Shown: positions 29,980-30,979 of the stretch, one piece after another
How the letters are laid out: each line of letters starts with the position of its first letter
Numbering within the stretch: the first letter of the stretch is position 1
Assembly: GCA_036490795.1 (NCBI GenBank)
Contig: DASXDG010000035.1
Location: 1-30,979 of the forward strand
Length of the DNA: 30,979 nt
Source of the DNA: JAFARZ01 sp036490795
GTDB taxonomy: Bacteria; Actinomycetota; Actinomycetes; Streptosporangiales; Streptosporangiaceae
Direction: 5' to 3'
Translations under genes and position numbers: made by a program
The notes under the pieces: model-generated
Seen by the model: the letters and a program-made list of their open reading frames with translations, nothing else
Database searches by the model: none
Told to the model about the DNA's origin: nothing

Positions 29980-30939
29980 GTGTCCACGTCGCGAACGAAG
30001 AGGCGGGTCTTTACCGGACTCGGGACATGCATGGCACTGCTCCTGCTCACCGGGCTGCTGAGCCAGACCCCGGCGACCGCACAGCCGGCTCATAACGGGC
30101 CGACCGGGTTCTGGTGGGGTACCGACAGCTTGCCGGTCACGGTACCGGGCAAGGCGCCGTATCAGATGCCGTATCTGGGCGGCACCTACGGCGGGTACAT
30201 CGGGATGACCGGGAACTGGGCGTACTGGCTGGGCTGCGGCGGCCAGGAACACTTTCTCGCCTTCTCGGCGACCGACAACTCGCAGGCACACACCAACTAC
30301 GCGACCTACCACTCGGGCGTCGGATCCGGTGCGTACTGGTTCATGGGCGGGCCTGGCGTGGACCCGCACTACAACGGCAGCGCGGCCGAAGCCAGCACCT
30401 GGGGCGCTCAGCAGGCGGCGCGAGCACTGGCTGACATCGCCAAGGGCTACTTCGACTACAAGGTGGTGTGGATGGACATCGAGCTGCCCGGCATCTCCCC
30501 CGCCCCCGACAACGGCTGGAACAGCGTCTACACCTCCCCTTGCAGCGGCGTGGTGAAGAAGTCCTCCGTATCGACGGCGCTGGACCGGGCCGACTTCAAC
30601 GGGTTCTGGGATTACGTCACCGCGCACTCGTCCTACAAGGTCGGCGTGTATTCCTCGGCGGGAGTGTGGTCGTCGATCTTCGGCACCGGTACCGACTCGC
30701 TGATAAAGCACGCCTACGAGTGGACGTACGAGCCGGAGACCACCAACTACACCGGCGCCTACCCGTACGGCTGGTGCCTGGGCCACGGGACCGGCCCGTG
30801 CGCGCAGTTCTTCGGCGGGCAGAGCAGCGGCAGCCCGTACGCGGTCATGTGGCAGTGGTCCGGCGGTGGCGGGGCCACCAACGGCATCGACGGCTTCAAC
30901 GGCGACCTTGACACGATCGACGTCAACAGGCTGCCCTGA
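29980..30939 (+). CDS. Secreted GH25/DUF1906-like TIM-barrel protein
   Basis: This is a 319-residue exported protein. The N-terminus RTKRRVFTGLGTCMALLLLTGLLSQTPATAQPA is a signal peptide cut near residue 38. The mature part starts GFWWGTDS and contains GAYWFMGGPGVD, VVWMDIELPG (a D-x-E strand end like the catalytic DxE of GH25 lysozymes), YKVGVYSSAGVW and a C-terminus MWQWSGG...GFNGDLDTIDVNRL that parallels the GH25 ending WQY...VDLN. A cell-wall hydrolase or glycoside-hydrolase-like role is inference from these motifs. GTG 29980 has GAGGAGGT 5 bases upstream; an ATG at 29962 lies too early. Confidence 0.8.
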   Translation: MSTSRTKRRVFTGLGTCMALLLLTGLLSQTPATAQPAHNGPTGFWWGTDSLPVTVPGKAPYQMPYLGGTYGGYIGMTGNWAYWLGCGGQEHFLAFSATDNSQAHTNYATYHSGVGSGAYWFMGGPGVDPHYNGSAAEASTWGAQQAARALADIAKGYFDYKVVWMDIELPGISPAPDNGWNSVYTSPCSGVVKKSSVSTALDRADFNGFWDYVTAHSSYKVGVYSSAGVWSSIFGTGTDSLIKHAYEWTYEPETTNYTGAYPYGWCLGHGTGPCAQFFGGQSSGSPYAVMWQWSGGGGATNGIDGFNGDLDTIDVNRLP

Positions 30940-30979
30940 CGCGACGCACCCACGGCAGTCGTTAGCGCGGCAGCCGCAC

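Overview
The window is GC-rich, uses GTG and TTG starts freely and has strong GGAGG-type ribosome sites. It carries a Streptomyces-like division set (Wag31/DivIVA, YggT, SepF, YggS, FtsZ, FtsQ, MurC, MurG, FtsW), so it comes from the chromosome of an actinomycete. I cannot name the genus. Everything here is read from the sequence by eye; no database search was run.

Bases 389-11332 (minus strand) hold the distal half of a division/cell-wall (dcw) cluster, transcribed ftsW-murG-murC-ftsQ-ftsZ-yggS-sepF-yggT-divIVA, then an Ala/Pro/Glu-rich membrane protein. Three things differ from the familiar arrangement. pgeF is missing between ftsZ and yggS. FtsZ has a very long C-terminal linker. MurG carries a roughly 110-residue proline-rich tail built on a heptapeptide repeat. 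Upstream of ftsW, where murD would be expected, lies a tightly overlapping signalling trio (receiver-PP2C phosphatase, histidine kinase, Rcp1-type response regulator) that reads straight towards ftsW with a 36-bp gap.

Bases 13960-22018 are accessory. They hold a Tat-exported, probably bicovalent FAD oxidase; a long intergenic region with tandem operator-like repeats; an autoregulated-looking MarR gene followed by a 14-TM drug exporter; and a three-gene membrane-stress-like unit (TPM-domain protein, PspA, PPOX/F420-type oxidoreductase). Two copies of the same 79-bp quasi-palindrome, in opposite orientation, bracket the block from the MarR gene to the PPOX gene.

Bases 22182-26984 hold a Tat-lipoprotein gluconate-2-dehydrogenase small subunit with its GMC flavoprotein partner (no cytochrome gene), a degenerate kinase (pseudokinase) and an EntS-like MFS exporter with a palindromic operator but no regulator gene beside it.

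Bases 27159-29119 contain a C-rich tract, a complete IS110-group element with a structured 5' non-coding region that probably encodes a bridge RNA, and a pentanucleotide microsatellite. The octamer GGGTGACA recurs inside and on both sides of the element. The window ends with a SnoaL-like protein and a secreted GH25-like protein, divergently transcribed.
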